The notes under the pieces were generated by a model. The model was not told where the DNA came from. It saw nothing but the letters and a program-made list of their open reading frames with translations, and made no database searches. From positions 1-55,513 of the forward strand of contig NZ_PISE01000060.1 of assembly GCF_002835805.1 (NCBI RefSeq): a stretch of DNA of 55,513 nt, read 5' to 3'. Position numbers and translations under genes: made by a program. Below, piece by piece: positions 1 to 9,063 of this stretch. This DNA is from Niallia nealsonii. Lineage in GTDB: Bacteria > Bacillota > Bacilli > Bacillales > Cytobacillaceae. Numbering within the stretch: position 1 is the first letter of the stretch; each line of letters starts with the position of its first letter.

Positions 1-108
1 ACTTGTTGTTTCGTTTTATAACGAAGTTATAAAACGAATATTGTTGACGTTTTGTTTGTTCAGTTTTCAAAGAGCAAGTACATCTTCACTTATAAAAGCG
101 ACTCAATA
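1..108 (-). other. Leader of an rRNA operon (16S lies left of window)
   Basis: Read on the minus strand, 82-45 contains the TGCTCTTTGAAAACTGAAC stretch and the following AACAAAACGTCAAC typical of the Bacillus rrn leader just before 16S rRNA. A perfect 13-bp hairpin (10-38, arms around TTCGTTTTATAAC) follows. The 16S gene itself is outside the window. Recognition is from memory of Bacillus leaders. Confidence 0.8.
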
Positions 109-138
109 AATATATCATATCCAACATTATTAAGTCAA
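109..138 (-). promoter_or_regulatory. sigmaA promoter of the rRNA operon
   Basis: On the minus strand, TTGACT (138-133) and TATATT (114-109) are separated by 18 bases, upstream of the rrn leader. The DNA further upstream is A/T-rich, as in UP elements. I saw no convincing second tandem promoter. Confidence 0.7.
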
Positions 139-880
139 TATCTTTTTTGAAAGTTTTTTCATTTCTTTTCCTCTCGTTGAGGACAAAAATAAATATAACA
201 TGAATAAAATGAATATACAACCTCTTTTTTGCTATTTTTTTTAAAATATAGGTCGGTTTTAATAAAAATTTTATTTCCTACCTATTTATATATTTTTTTC
301 ATCATATACCACTCCACTAAAAATCTTTACAAGACCTTTATTATCCAATATTTAAACTTCCCCATTTACCGTCCTGAATTAATAAATGCATGTTTAAAAA
401 TAAATCTAAAAACCTTATCTCTTTATTAAAACAGATTAACTACACACACTCCCCTAACTTTCCCTTCAAAACACGCACCAATAAAAATCTAGCATCTTTC
501 TTAATGCATAATGATTCTACTATCATACATCTACTTAATGAAAGCACCTCCCACCCAATGGCAATAACAAAAGATTACTACAAACTATGTATTCAAATAC
601 ATTAAAAAGCAGGGTTTCTCCTTACATAAAACCATTTATTCATTTCATATTAAGTTTTCTTCCGAAATGAAAAGGAAGATTTACTCGTCTAATGAAGGTT
701 ATCTTTTATTGACAAGCATAACAACAAAACAATTCTCTAGCGTAATAACTAAATCATACTATTCATAAAATAATATTATTAACTCCTGTTTGGAATTTAA
801 TAGTAGAAGGTTATTACATTCTTTATAATAATGATATAACCTTTAAACAAGTACAAAACACTAACTGGAAAGATGGAGAT
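139..880. other. Long AT-rich intergenic region
   Basis: Apart from the rrn promoter at its left edge I see no supported gene. Two short open frames (229-429, 390-605) lack ribosome binding sites and have low-complexity AT-driven composition. No M-box (magnesium riboswitch) is recognisable before the MgtC-family gene. Confidence 0.6.
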
Positions 881-1576
881 ATGATGTATTTTGATTATGA
901 TCTTTTTATCAAACTAGGAATTACAACAGTACTAGGCATTATCATTGGCCTAGAAAGAGAAATAAAACGTAAGCCAGTGGGTTTAAAAACAAGTTTAGTT
1001 ATTAGCATAGTAAGTTGTTTGCTAACAATTGTATCAATAGAAGCTGCATATAAATTTCCAGGCAGCGATGCAGTAAATATCCAAATGGATCCATTGCGCT
1101 TGCCGGCTCAAATTGTATCTGGAATCGGTTTTTTAGGTGCTGGTGTTATTCTAAGAAGAGGCAATGATAGTATTTCTGGTCTGACTACCGCTGCTTTAAT
1201 TTGGGGAGCTGGCGGTATGGGGATTATTGTGGGAGCTGGTTATTACACGGCCGGTATTACTGGCGTTTTACTGCTAATTTTCAGCATTAAATATATTCCT
1301 ATTTTCATGAGTTTAGTAGGCCCTCGCCAATTAAGAGAAAAGGAAATTCGCATAAAAATTAAAGTGCCTCAGAAAGAAAATGTTTCCTCCATCATTAATT
1401 CTGTAGCAAAACTTGAAATGGGCATTAAACATGTACGTATAAAAGATTTAGAAACAGGCGATCATTCTATTCTCCTTATTGTCATTGTAAATAATAAAAG
1501 AAGCATCACAGACGTATATCAAGATATTGGAGAATTACACGGGGTACAACAGATAGAAGTTGAAAGTTTAAATTAA
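881..1576 (+). CDS. MgtC/SapB (YhiD) family membrane protein
   Basis: A 231-residue protein of the MgtC/SapB family. Residues 8-150 form the hydrophobic MgtC domain with four to five membrane segments. The family signature GLEREIKRKPVGLKT is near residue 23 and GIGFLGAGVILRRG near residue 82. The C-terminal 75 residues are a soluble ACT-like tail. MgtC proteins are linked to growth at low magnesium and to ATP synthase inhibition in other bacteria; the role here is unknown. GGAG at 875-878 fits the second ATG (884) better than the first. A hairpin terminator follows at once, so the gene is monocistronic. Confidence 0.88.
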   Translation: MMYFDYDLFIKLGITTVLGIIIGLEREIKRKPVGLKTSLVISIVSCLLTIVSIEAAYKFPGSDAVNIQMDPLRLPAQIVSGIGFLGAGVILRRGNDSISGLTTAALIWGAGGMGIIVGAGYYTAGITGVLLLIFSIKYIPIFMSLVGPRQLREKEIRIKIKVPQKENVSSIINSVAKLEMGIKHVRIKDLETGDHSILLIVIVNNKRSITDVYQDIGELHGVQQIEVESLN

Positions 1577-1585
1577 TCTGTTGTA

Positions 1586-1625
1586 AAAGAAGAGATAGAC
1601 TATCAGTAAATTTTATCTCTTCTTT
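1586..1625 (+). terminator. Terminator after the MgtC-family gene
   Basis: Arms AAAGAAGAGATA and TATCTCTTCTTT pair perfectly around a 16-base loop, ten bases after the stop codon. Confidence 0.75.
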
Positions 1626-1655
1626 GTAAAACCTTATTTAATTCATAAAAAGATA

Positions 1656-1684
1656 TTGAAATATGGTAAAAAAAAATGTATAAT
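1656..1684 (+). promoter_or_regulatory. sigmaA promoter of tRNA-Ala
   Basis: TTGAAA (1656-1661), a 17-base spacer and a perfect TATAAT (1679-1684) lie 15 bases before the tRNA. Confidence 0.85.
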
Positions 1685-1699
1685 TACTAGTAGTTAAAT

Positions 1700-1775
<76 letters not shown>

Positions 1776-1790
1776 ATAAAAAACTAACAG

Positions 1791-1857
1791 GCAAAATATT
1801 ATTTTGAGATCTTCTACCTAAAGTAAAAGATTTGAAAATAATATTTTGCTTTTTTTC
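1791..1857 (+). terminator. Terminator of tRNA-Ala
   Basis: GCAAAATATTATTTT (1791-1805) pairs perfectly with AAAATAATATTTTGC (1835-1849), followed by seven T. Confidence 0.85.
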
Positions 1858-2093
1858 TATGCATATTTTAAAGTAAAATTTCAGTCTTCTATCCATTTTT
1901 TTCATAAAAATTTCCTAATACAAATTATTCTATAAAAATTTTTCTTTCTAAAAATGCCTATATAACAAAAAAAATGACATATACTAAAAAAAAATATTAT
2001 ATTTTGTCGGATTTTATGGATTATTTAACACACTTTCTGTATAATCAGCCTTATTGAATTTTTTCAAAAGGATTATGAAGGAGGTTTTTCATT

Positions 2094-3293
2094 TTGGGAA
2101 AAGCATTAATTATTGGTGCTGGCGGTGTCGCTAGTGTTGTTGCACATAAATGTTGTCAGGTGCCAGACGTATTCGAAGAAATTTGTATTGCAAGCAGAAC
2201 GCTTTCTAAATGTGAAGCGTTAAAAAATAAATTAGACGGTGGCAAAACAAAAGTTTCAGTTGCTCAAGTCGATGCTGATAAAACAGAAGAAGTAATTGAG
2301 CTAATCAATTCTTTTAAACCAGAATTAGTAATAAACGTGGCTTTGCCTTATCAAGATTTAACTATTATGGATGCATGTTTAGCTACAGGTGTTCATTATC
2401 TAGATACAGCTAATTACGAGCCGCCGGAAACAGCTAAATTTGAGTATAAATGGCAATGGGAATATAAACAAAAGTTTGAGGAAGCTGGTTTAACTGCATT
2501 GCTTGGAAGCGGATTCGACCCAGGTGTAACTGGAGTATTTACAGCCTATGCTCAAAAACATCATTTTGATGAAATTCATTATATTGATATCGTGGATGCA
2601 AATGGTGGAGATCATGGCTATCCTTTTGCGACAAACTTTAATCCAGAAATCAATATTCGTGAAATTACAGCAAACGGCCGTTATTGGGAAAATGGCAAGT
2701 GGATTGAAACAGCTCCCCTTTCTGAAAAAAGAGAATATGATTTAGATCAGGTTGGACCTAAGAATATTTACCTTTTATATCATGAAGAATTAGAGTCACT
2801 TGCTGTTAACATTAAAGACCTTAAGCGTATTAGATTCTGGATGACATTCTCTGATAATTATTTAAATCACTTAAAAGTTCTAGAAAATGTTGGTATGACT
2901 TCAATTGAACCAATTATATATGAAGGAAAAGAAATCATCCCGTTACAATTCTTAAAAGAGATTCTGCCAGATCCAGCTTCTTTAGGACCTAGAACAAAAG
3001 GGAAAACAAACATTGGCTGTATCATCCAAGGTATAAAAGACGGCAAGCCAAAATCTTATTATGTATACAATATTTGTGACCATCAAGAATGCTATCAAGA
3101 AGTAGGATCTCAAGCTATTTCTTATACAACTGGCGTACCTGCAATGATTGGCGCTATGCTAATTATGAAAGGTCAATGGAAAAAACCAGGCGTTTACAAT
3201 GTAGAAGAATTCGATCCGGATCCATTTATGGATGCTCTAAATAAATATGGTTTACCATGGCAGGAGAATTTCTCTCCAACTCTTATAGATTGA
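2094..3293 (+). CDS. Carboxynorspermidine/carboxyspermidine dehydrogenase (saccharopine dehydrogenase family)
   Basis: A 399-residue saccharopine-dehydrogenase-fold enzyme. The N-terminal Rossmann motif ALIIGAGGVASVV (residues 3-15) binds NAD(P)H. The family motif LLGSGFDPGVTGVF lies near 138. Enzymes of this type condense a diamine with aspartate semialdehyde reductively to carboxyspermidine or carboxynorspermidine. The assignment over lysine-pathway relatives rests on the adjacent nspC-type decarboxylase, ten bases downstream. The start is TTG, supported by a strong AAGGAGG. A TATAAT at 2040-2045 is the likely -10. Confidence 0.88.
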   Translation: MGKALIIGAGGVASVVAHKCCQVPDVFEEICIASRTLSKCEALKNKLDGGKTKVSVAQVDADKTEEVIELINSFKPELVINVALPYQDLTIMDACLATGVHYLDTANYEPPETAKFEYKWQWEYKQKFEEAGLTALLGSGFDPGVTGVFTAYAQKHHFDEIHYIDIVDANGGDHGYPFATNFNPEINIREITANGRYWENGKWIETAPLSEKREYDLDQVGPKNIYLLYHEELESLAVNIKDLKRIRFWMTFSDNYLNHLKVLENVGMTSIEPIIYEGKEIIPLQFLKEILPDPASLGPRTKGKTNIGCIIQGIKDGKPKSYYVYNICDHQECYQEVGSQAISYTTGVPAMIGAMLIMKGQWKKPGVYNVEEFDPDPFMDALNKYGLPWQENFSPTLID

Positions 3294-3303
3294 GAGGACT
3301 GAA

Positions 3304-4443
3304 ATGAAAAAAATCGATTTTAATCAAGCACCATCACCTTGTTACGTGGTAGACGAAAGACTATTAACAAAAAATCTAGAAGTATTAAATTCTGTGCAAG
3401 AACGTACCGGAGCAAAAATTCTTTTAGCGTTAAAAGGTTTTTCTATGCACTCTACATTTCCTTTAGTAGGAAAATACTTAGCAGGTGTTACATCAAGTTC
3501 CCTATTTGAAGCTAGACTAGGTTTTGAAAAAATGGGGAAAGAAGTTCATGCATACGCTCCAGCATATGTTGATAGTGAGTTTGATGAATTGCTGCAATAC
3601 ACAGATCATATTGTCTTTAATTCTTTTGACCAGTGGAATCGTTTTAAAGATAAAGTAAAAAACACAGACAAAAAAATTGACGTTGGTCTTCGTATTAATC
3701 CAGAGTATTCAGAAATTGAAACTCAATTATATAACCCTTGTGCTCCATATTCACGATTTGGTGTTACTCTCGCTAATTTTAAACCAGAAGAATTAGAAGG
3801 CATTGACGGACTTCATTTCCATACAATGTGCGAACAAAATTCTGATACTTTAAAGCGTACAATTAAAGTAGTCGATGAAAAATTTGGTGAATACATTAAA
3901 AAAATGAAATGGATCAACTTTGGCGGTGGACATCATATTACAAGACCAGACTATGATATTGAAACACTTGTTGAATCTATTCTGTTTATTAAAGAAAAAT
4001 ATAATGTTGATGTATACTTAGAACCTGGTGAAGCAATAGCTTTAAACACTGGCTACCTTGCTACAACCGTTCTTGATATTGTCAATAACGGAATGGATAT
4101 CGCTATATTAGATACTTCTGCAACTTGTCATATGCCAGACGTTCTCGAAATGCCGTACCGACCTAATATTATTGGTGCAGGCATGCCTGGGGAAAAGGAA
4201 TACACATACAGACTTGGCGGAATGACTTGTTTAGCAGGTGATGTAATCGGAGACTATTCCTTTGACGAACCATTAAAGCCAGGGGATCGATTAATATTCT
4301 GTGATATGGCGCATTATACAATGGTTAAAAATCATATGTTTAATGGAGTAAACTTGCCAGCTATTGCTTCCTACAACGAAGAAGAAGGCATGAAAGTTAT
4401 CCGTCAATTTGTTTATGAAGATTATAGCAATAGATTATCTTAA
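3304..4443 (+). CDS. nspC: Carboxynorspermidine/carboxyspermidine decarboxylase
   Basis: A 379-residue PLP-dependent decarboxylase of the alanine-racemase fold. The PLP lysine is in LLALKGFSM (K44). The glycine-rich phosphate site FGGGHH and the C-terminal block RLGGMTCLAGDV, with its active-site cysteine, are present. It removes CO2 from carboxy(nor)spermidine to give (nor)spermidine. It is co-transcribed with the upstream dehydrogenase, with GAGAGGA as ribosome binding site. Together they form the alternative spermidine route, different from SpeD/SpeE. Whether the product is spermidine or norspermidine cannot be told from sequence. Confidence 0.9.
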   Translation: MKKIDFNQAPSPCYVVDERLLTKNLEVLNSVQERTGAKILLALKGFSMHSTFPLVGKYLAGVTSSSLFEARLGFEKMGKEVHAYAPAYVDSEFDELLQYTDHIVFNSFDQWNRFKDKVKNTDKKIDVGLRINPEYSEIETQLYNPCAPYSRFGVTLANFKPEELEGIDGLHFHTMCEQNSDTLKRTIKVVDEKFGEYIKKMKWINFGGGHHITRPDYDIETLVESILFIKEKYNVDVYLEPGEAIALNTGYLATTVLDIVNNGMDIAILDTSATCHMPDVLEMPYRPNIIGAGMPGEKEYTYRLGGMTCLAGDVIGDYSFDEPLKPGDRLIFCDMAHYTMVKNHMFNGVNLPAIASYNEEEGMKVIRQFVYEDYSNRLS

Positions 4444-4444
4444 T

Positions 4445-4484
4445 AGATGCAAAAAAATCCACCTAGGTGGATTTTTTTGCATCT
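4445..4484. terminator. Bidirectional terminator between nspC and aldA
   Basis: A perfect palindrome centred on CCACCTAGGTGG with A7/T7 flanks and outer arms AGATGC/GCATCT. It serves the converging nspC (+) and aldehyde dehydrogenase (-). Confidence 0.9.
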
Positions 4485-4485
4485 A

Positions 4486-5952
4486 TTATTTTTTATTAGG
4501 ATTATGCTGTAGATAAACAACATGTGTTTGCAGGAATTCTTCTAGACCATGTTTGCCATCTGCCCCACCGATGCCAGATTTTTTTCTTCCGGAATGAAAC
4601 CCTTGAATAGCTTCAAAGTTTTCTCTGTTAATATATGTTTCCCCAAATAATAATTCATTTGCTGCGCGCATAGCTGTATCAAGATTTTGTGTATAAATGG
4701 AAGATGTTAAACCATATTGACAATCATTAGCGAGTTTGATTGCTTCATCTAAATCTTTAAAAGTCAAAATAGGTAAAACTGGTCCAAATACTTCTTCCTG
4801 AACAATCTCTGAATCTTGTTTAACATTAATTAGTACAGTCGGCTCATAAAAATAGCCCGTTTCTCTATCTGCACGTTTTCCACCTGATAAAACTTGTGCA
4901 CCTTCAAGCACTGCTTGATTTACCATCGCTTCAACGGACTCTAATGCTTGTTTACTTACTAGAGGTCCCATATCTAAGTTCTCTTCTTCTAATGGATTTC
5001 CAAAATTAACTTTTTTCATTGCTTCAACTATTTTAGTAGTAAATGTACCTGCGATGCTTTCATGCACATAAACACGCTCTGCACAATTGCATACCTGTCC
5101 GCTATTAATAATACGTGAATCTACTATTGCCTTTACAGCTAAATCAAGATCTGCATCTTCAGCTACAATCGCTGGGGCTTTTCCTCCAAGCTCTAAACTT
5201 ACTTTTGTTACATTATCGCTCGCCGCTTTCATAACACTTACTCCTGCGTTAACACTGCCTGTTAAACTTACAAGGCCGATTTTTTCGCTAGAAGCAAGCT
5301 TATCCCCTACAGTTCCGCCTCTCCCTGTTACAATATTAAATACACCTTTAGGTATCCCCACTTTTTCTACTAACTTAGCAAATTCAAGTGCATTGTTAGG
5401 AGTCTCACTGCTAGGTTTAATCACAATTGTATTTCCAGTAACTAGTGCTGGAGCCGCCTTTCTGGCAACAAGGAAAAATGGAAAGTTCCAAGGTAAAAAT
5501 CCAGCTACTACTCCTATTGGCTCTTTAAATATCATAATATTTTCATTAGGACGATCACTTTGCAAAATTTCCCCTTCATAGCTTCTAGCCATGCCTGCCA
5601 TATAATCTATATAATCAGCTGTAAACTCAACTTCTGTAGTAGATAGAGCAAGAACCTTCCCCTGTTCTTCTGAAATGACACGTGCAAGAAACTCTTTATT
5701 CTTTCGAATTTCTTCAGCTAAAGCTGTTAGATACTTTGCACGCTCACTTGCCGGTTTCTTTTTCCACTGTTTTTGTGCTTGTTCTGCAACATCTATCGCT
5801 TCTTGAACTTCTTCTACTGTACAGCTTGGTACTTGTGAAATCAATTCTTCAGTTGAAGGGTTATATACCGAAATATATTCACCAGATTTTGAATCTAAAA
5901 ATTCTCCATTTATATACATTTGATATTGTTTAGTTTCTGTTTTTGTACTCAT
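4486..5952 (-). CDS. aldA: Aldehyde dehydrogenase, AldA type (lactaldehyde/glycolaldehyde)
   Basis: A 488-residue NAD-dependent aldehyde dehydrogenase. Catalytic Cys288 is in NSGQVCNCAERVYV and general base Glu254 in LELGGKAP; PWNFP is near 154. Several blocks match my memory of E. coli AldA closely (FTADYIDYMA, GETYINRENFEA, SGIGGADGKHGL), so oxidation of lactaldehyde or glycolaldehyde is the best guess. A strong sigmaA promoter and a CcpA-like site upstream suggest carbon catabolite control. No sugar gene lies next to it, so the physiological substrate is open. Confidence 0.87.
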   Translation of the reverse strand: MSTKTETKQYQMYINGEFLDSKSGEYISVYNPSTEELISQVPSCTVEEVQEAIDVAEQAQKQWKKKPASERAKYLTALAEEIRKNKEFLARVISEEQGKVLALSTTEVEFTADYIDYMAGMARSYEGEILQSDRPNENIMIFKEPIGVVAGFLPWNFPFFLVARKAAPALVTGNTIVIKPSSETPNNALEFAKLVEKVGIPKGVFNIVTGRGGTVGDKLASSEKIGLVSLTGSVNAGVSVMKAASDNVTKVSLELGGKAPAIVAEDADLDLAVKAIVDSRIINSGQVCNCAERVYVHESIAGTFTTKIVEAMKKVNFGNPLEEENLDMGPLVSKQALESVEAMVNQAVLEGAQVLSGGKRADRETGYFYEPTVLINVKQDSEIVQEEVFGPVLPILTFKDLDEAIKLANDCQYGLTSSIYTQNLDTAMRAANELLFGETYINRENFEAIQGFHSGRKKSGIGGADGKHGLEEFLQTHVVYLQHNPNKK

Positions 5953-6010
5953 TTTATTTCCTCCCCAATGTTATTCAAAAAGGCAAGCGCCAATAAAAAC
6001 ACTCCGTTAA

Positions 6011-6024
6011 TATAACGCTTACAT
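6011..6024 (-). promoter_or_regulatory. cre-like site at the aldA start of transcription
   Basis: Minus-strand ATGTAAGCGTTATA matches the CcpA consensus in its first half and core (TGTAAGCG-T) but deviates in the last two positions. It covers the predicted +1 of aldA, a usual place for CcpA repression. Confidence 0.5.
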
Positions 6025-6026
6025 AA

Positions 6027-6055
6027 ATTATGAGGTTTGTTTTTCTGAATGTCAA
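6027..6055 (-). promoter_or_regulatory. sigmaA promoter of aldA
   Basis: Minus-strand TTGACA (6055-6050), 17-base spacer, CATAAT (6032-6027). Confidence 0.75.
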
Positions 6056-6188
6056 CAAAAACAGACTTCCGTTTATTTTCTTTTACATTTGTTTTTTTTT
6101 GATATTACTTTTTATTCTTTGAATTTCCATTGTTCTATAGGTTTTGCAAAATTATCCATAGTTGAACTAATTATTATCAGAATACTTA

Positions 6189-6302
6189 TCAGCATATGCT
6201 ATATCTGACAGCGCTCTGATACAAAGCCAAATAATTGTATATTTTTGTAAGATAGTTTCTAATACCTTCTCCTCCAGGAAAGCTTACTTCTTGTGCATTC
6301 AT
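6189..6302 (-). pseudogene. Possible gene remnant (37 codons)
   Basis: A minus-strand frame starting ATG at 6302 encodes a 37-residue stretch of protein-like composition, with VSFPGGEGIRNYLTKIYNYL near its start, then stops. It has no good ribosome binding site and no continuation. The N-terminal part recalls the start of Bax-inhibitor-1/YccA membrane proteins, but this is a weak impression. It may be a decayed 5' end. Confidence 0.25.
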
Positions 6303-6364
6303 TTATCACTATATATGTATCTGCCTACCATCAAATAAGTTCTTTTTTTCCTTCTATATCAAAA

Positions 6365-6397
6365 AAATGGGCGTCTATTTAATTACGCCCATTTTTC
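6365..6397 (-). terminator. Terminator after tlp
   Basis: Arms AAAATGGGCGT and ACGCCCATTTT around a ten-base loop, just beyond the tlp stop. A/T runs on both sides. Confidence 0.8.
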
Positions 6398-6412
6398 ATT
6401 AGAAATCAGATA

Positions 6413-6646
6413 TTATTGATAGCCATTTTCACGAGCTACAGATTCATCTTCTATTTCTTCTCTAAACCCCTGAATTGATTGTTCTCTTCTTTTGTTTTTT
6501 TGTTCAATTTTAGCTTTCTCTTCTTCACTCGAAAAAGCCATTGTTTCCTCTGCTTTATCGATATTTTCTAGTGTATTTTGCACCATATCTTGCAATTTCT
6601 CCACATTATCTGAACGATCATCATGATTAGGCTTATTTTGTACCAT
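6413..6646 (-). CDS. tlp: Small acid-soluble spore protein Tlp
   Basis: A 77-residue hydrophilic protein of the thioredoxin-like-protein Tlp family. The family block DDRSDNVEKLQDMVQNT is at residues 9-25, and the rest is charged and probably helical. Tlp is a minor spore protein made in the forespore in Bacillus (sigmaG regulon in B. subtilis). A GGGAGG ribosome binding site precedes the ATG. It is monocistronic with its own terminator and is good evidence that the host forms endospores. Confidence 0.92.
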   Translation of the reverse strand: MVQNKPNHDDRSDNVEKLQDMVQNTLENIDKAEETMAFSSEEEKAKIEQKNKRREQSIQGFREEIEDESVARENGYQ

Positions 6647-6814
6647 ATAAAATTCCTCCCTTATAAAAAATAGTTACTAAAGTATTTTGGATAATCTTTT
6701 ATCTAATTATCCATTTTCTATTTACCATTTTTAGGAATATTTTTTTAAGGAAATATTAAGAAATCTTTCTTATACTTTTTATTATTATTTCTTATAAAAA
6801 GGGGACTTTATATA

Positions 6815-7174
6815 ATGAACATTTCATCGATTAATTCAAGCATCAACACTACCACTTCTGCAAATTCGAATAATGAATTGCAAAAATTAGAAAGCCAAAA
6901 ACAGCAACTGCAAACACAGCAAACACAAATTGAACAGAATGAAAATTTAAAAGAAGATGAAAAAGAAAAACAGGTAGAACAAATTAAAAAGCAAATTGAA
7001 GCCATTGAAGAACAAATTCAAGCATTAAAAACAAACAGCACTACTAGCAGCCAAATTAGTTCTCAAACACAATCACAAACAATGCCCAAAAATAAAGATT
7101 CTTTAACCATTAGCAAAGAAGCACTTTCTTTATTTGAACAAGAATCAGCTGCTGATTCAAATGAAAATCCTTAA
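6815..7174 (+). CDS. FlxA-like coiled-coil protein
   Basis: A 119-residue protein. Residues 1-22 are Ser/Asn/Thr-rich, residues 23-75 a Gln/Glu/Lys-rich coiled coil (ELQKLESQKQQLQTQQTQ), and the tail is Ser/Gln-rich. Length and pattern match the FlxA-like family, whose founder is a sigma28-dependent E. coli gene; the function is unknown. AAAGGGGA lies before the ATG. It is followed by a secreted transglycosylase with its own ribosome binding site. Confidence 0.7.
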   Translation: MNISSINSSINTTTSANSNNELQKLESQKQQLQTQQTQIEQNENLKEDEKEKQVEQIKKQIEAIEEQIQALKTNSTTSSQISSQTQSQTMPKNKDSLTISKEALSLFEQESAADSNENP

Positions 7175-7331
7175 TCTCCTGACAGATTTTTACTGAACTA
7201 AGAAATAATAATTATTTATTGTTTCTTTTTTTTTCCATTATTTTTATCATTTCTATTAGTTCTAGTTCTTCAAATATAGTAAAATATAAACTAGTTTAAT
7301 ATTCTATTTAAATTTGGAGGTTTGTATTTCA

Positions 7332-9011
7332 TTGTTTGTAAAGAAACTATTAATATGCAGTTTAAGTTTTTATCTTGTTTTGATCCCTTTCTTTAAGCCT
7401 GATAAAGCAGCTGCCGCAAATTGGAGTTCAACATGTGCTTCGTTTGGTCAGGTAAAGCAAGGTGTGAATCCATCTTTTCAACAAATTAACTGTCTGTTAA
7501 CAAATGCCGCATTGGCCTATAAGATTCCTCCTGAAATAGTAAAAGCAGTGGCTTATCAAGAAAGCGGCTGGAAACAATATGTTAATACCAAGCCACTTGT
7601 TGCCTCAGATGGCGGAATTGGCATTATGCAATTAACCAATCAAACAAAATATTCCGAAGAAAAGCTAAAAACAGATATTCTCTATAATATTCAAGCAGGC
7701 GTTGAAGTTTTAGACAGTATGTATAAACGTGGAGATTTGCCTAAAATTAGTGGTGCAGACCGCCAAATAATCGAGAACTGGTATTTTCCCATCATGGCCT
7801 ATAATGGAACAAAACCTAGCAATAATCCGATTATAAGCAGTACAGGCAAACGCAACAGCAATGCTTATCAAGAAAAAGTACTGGGAATTCTTATGCGTGA
7901 AAGCTATCTAGAAGAGCACTCTTTGGCATCCTATCCTTTCAGCAAAAAAGACTTTCAATATAATTCAAATTCCGTGGACAATATAAAATTTATAACAAAA
8001 ACCTATACGATAAAAGCAGAAATGCATGAATCTATTTATAACTTCACCAAAGGAGCCAAAGTAGTAACAACAGACATTGTAAACATGCGTAAATATCCGA
8101 ATAAAGAATCTATTGGATTAAAAAATTTAGCTAAAAATACAACGTTAATCATTAATGGAAATTTCACTTATGATACCTCTTCTAAGCCAAACCAATATGT
8201 ATGGTATCCGGTGAAAACGATGGATGGTAAAATTAGTGGCTTTATTTCATCTGTTTATATTACAAAAAAAGTGGAATCACCAACGGTATATACTGTGACT
8301 GATCAATCTAAAGTAATATCAGGGAAAGCCCCGGCAGGATTTACAGTAACGATTAAAAGAGGCGCATCTATATTAGCAGCACCAACAGCTAACAAAAGCG
8401 GCAAATTCACGGCTAAAATTGCACCACAAAAAGCAGGAACCAAATTAACGATTACTTACAAAAATAGCTTAAATACTGTAAGTGAAGCAAAAGTAATTAC
8501 AGTTGCTGACAAAACGTCACCGGCTGCACCAAGTTTAAATAAAGTAACTAGTGTCTCAAAAACTGTTATAGGAAAAGCGGAAACCGGTTCCACCATTACT
8601 TTAAAAGTTAAAAATACTGTAATCGGCAAAGGAACTGCAGATAAGGCAAAAAACTTTAAAATTAACATTAAATCACAAAAAGCAAATACTGTTATTACTG
8701 CCATTGCAACCGATGCCAGCAAAAACACGAGCAAAAGCAGCGCTATAAAAGTTTTAGATAAAACACCGCCAGCTCCTCCTTCCTTAAATAAAACAACATC
8801 CAAATCCAAAGTTGTTACAGGAAAAGCAGAAGCTGGTTCAACAGTCATTTTAAAAGCGAATAATAAACAAATTGGTACAGGAAAAACAGATAAATCTCAA
8901 AACTTTAAAATTACGATTAAGCCACAAAAAGCAAACACTATTATTATGGCAACCGCAACCGATTCAGCAAAAAACACAAGCAAAAGCAAAAGCATCAAAG
9001 TAGTGAAATAA
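7332..9011 (+). CDS. Secreted lytic transglycosylase with SH3 and Ig-like repeats
   Basis: About 559 residues. A signal peptide (1-29, ending KAAAA) is followed by an SLT lysozyme-like domain (about 45-170) with catalytic Glu77 in YQESGW and the GIGIMQLT motif. An SH3-like segment (about 230-310) follows, then three repeated Ig-like domains of about 80 residues, each starting DKT-PPAP or similar and ending in KNTSKS. It should cleave or remodel peptidoglycan outside the cell, with the repeats acting as wall-binding or spacer units. I take TTG 7332 as start, with GGAGG at 7316-7320; the upstream TTG at 7314 overlaps that site. Confidence 0.85.
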   Translation: MFVKKLLICSLSFYLVLIPFFKPDKAAAANWSSTCASFGQVKQGVNPSFQQINCLLTNAALAYKIPPEIVKAVAYQESGWKQYVNTKPLVASDGGIGIMQLTNQTKYSEEKLKTDILYNIQAGVEVLDSMYKRGDLPKISGADRQIIENWYFPIMAYNGTKPSNNPIISSTGKRNSNAYQEKVLGILMRESYLEEHSLASYPFSKKDFQYNSNSVDNIKFITKTYTIKAEMHESIYNFTKGAKVVTTDIVNMRKYPNKESIGLKNLAKNTTLIINGNFTYDTSSKPNQYVWYPVKTMDGKISGFISSVYITKKVESPTVYTVTDQSKVISGKAPAGFTVTIKRGASILAAPTANKSGKFTAKIAPQKAGTKLTITYKNSLNTVSEAKVITVADKTSPAAPSLNKVTSVSKTVIGKAETGSTITLKVKNTVIGKGTADKAKNFKINIKSQKANTVITAIATDASKNTSKSSAIKVLDKTPPAPPSLNKTTSKSKVVTGKAEAGSTVILKANNKQIGTGKTDKSQNFKITIKPQKANTIIMATATDSAKNTSKSKSIKVVK

Positions 9012-9025
9012 GCCATATAGAAATA

Positions 9026-9060
9026 AACATCCATTCTAGATTATAGAGTGGATGTTTTTT
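9026..9060. terminator. Bidirectional terminator
   Basis: Arms of 13 bases (AACATCCATTCTA / TAGAGTGGATGTT, one G-U pair) followed by T6, between the converging transglycosylase and quinone reductase genes. Confidence 0.8.
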
Positions 9061-9063
9061 ATC

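Noticed and set aside
229-605. Two overlapping short plus-strand open frames
   Set aside because: No ribosome binding site, AT-driven amino acid composition, and position upstream of an rRNA promoter.
601-880. M-box magnesium riboswitch before the MgtC-family gene
   Set aside because: No GC-containing conserved core; only AT-rich sequence.
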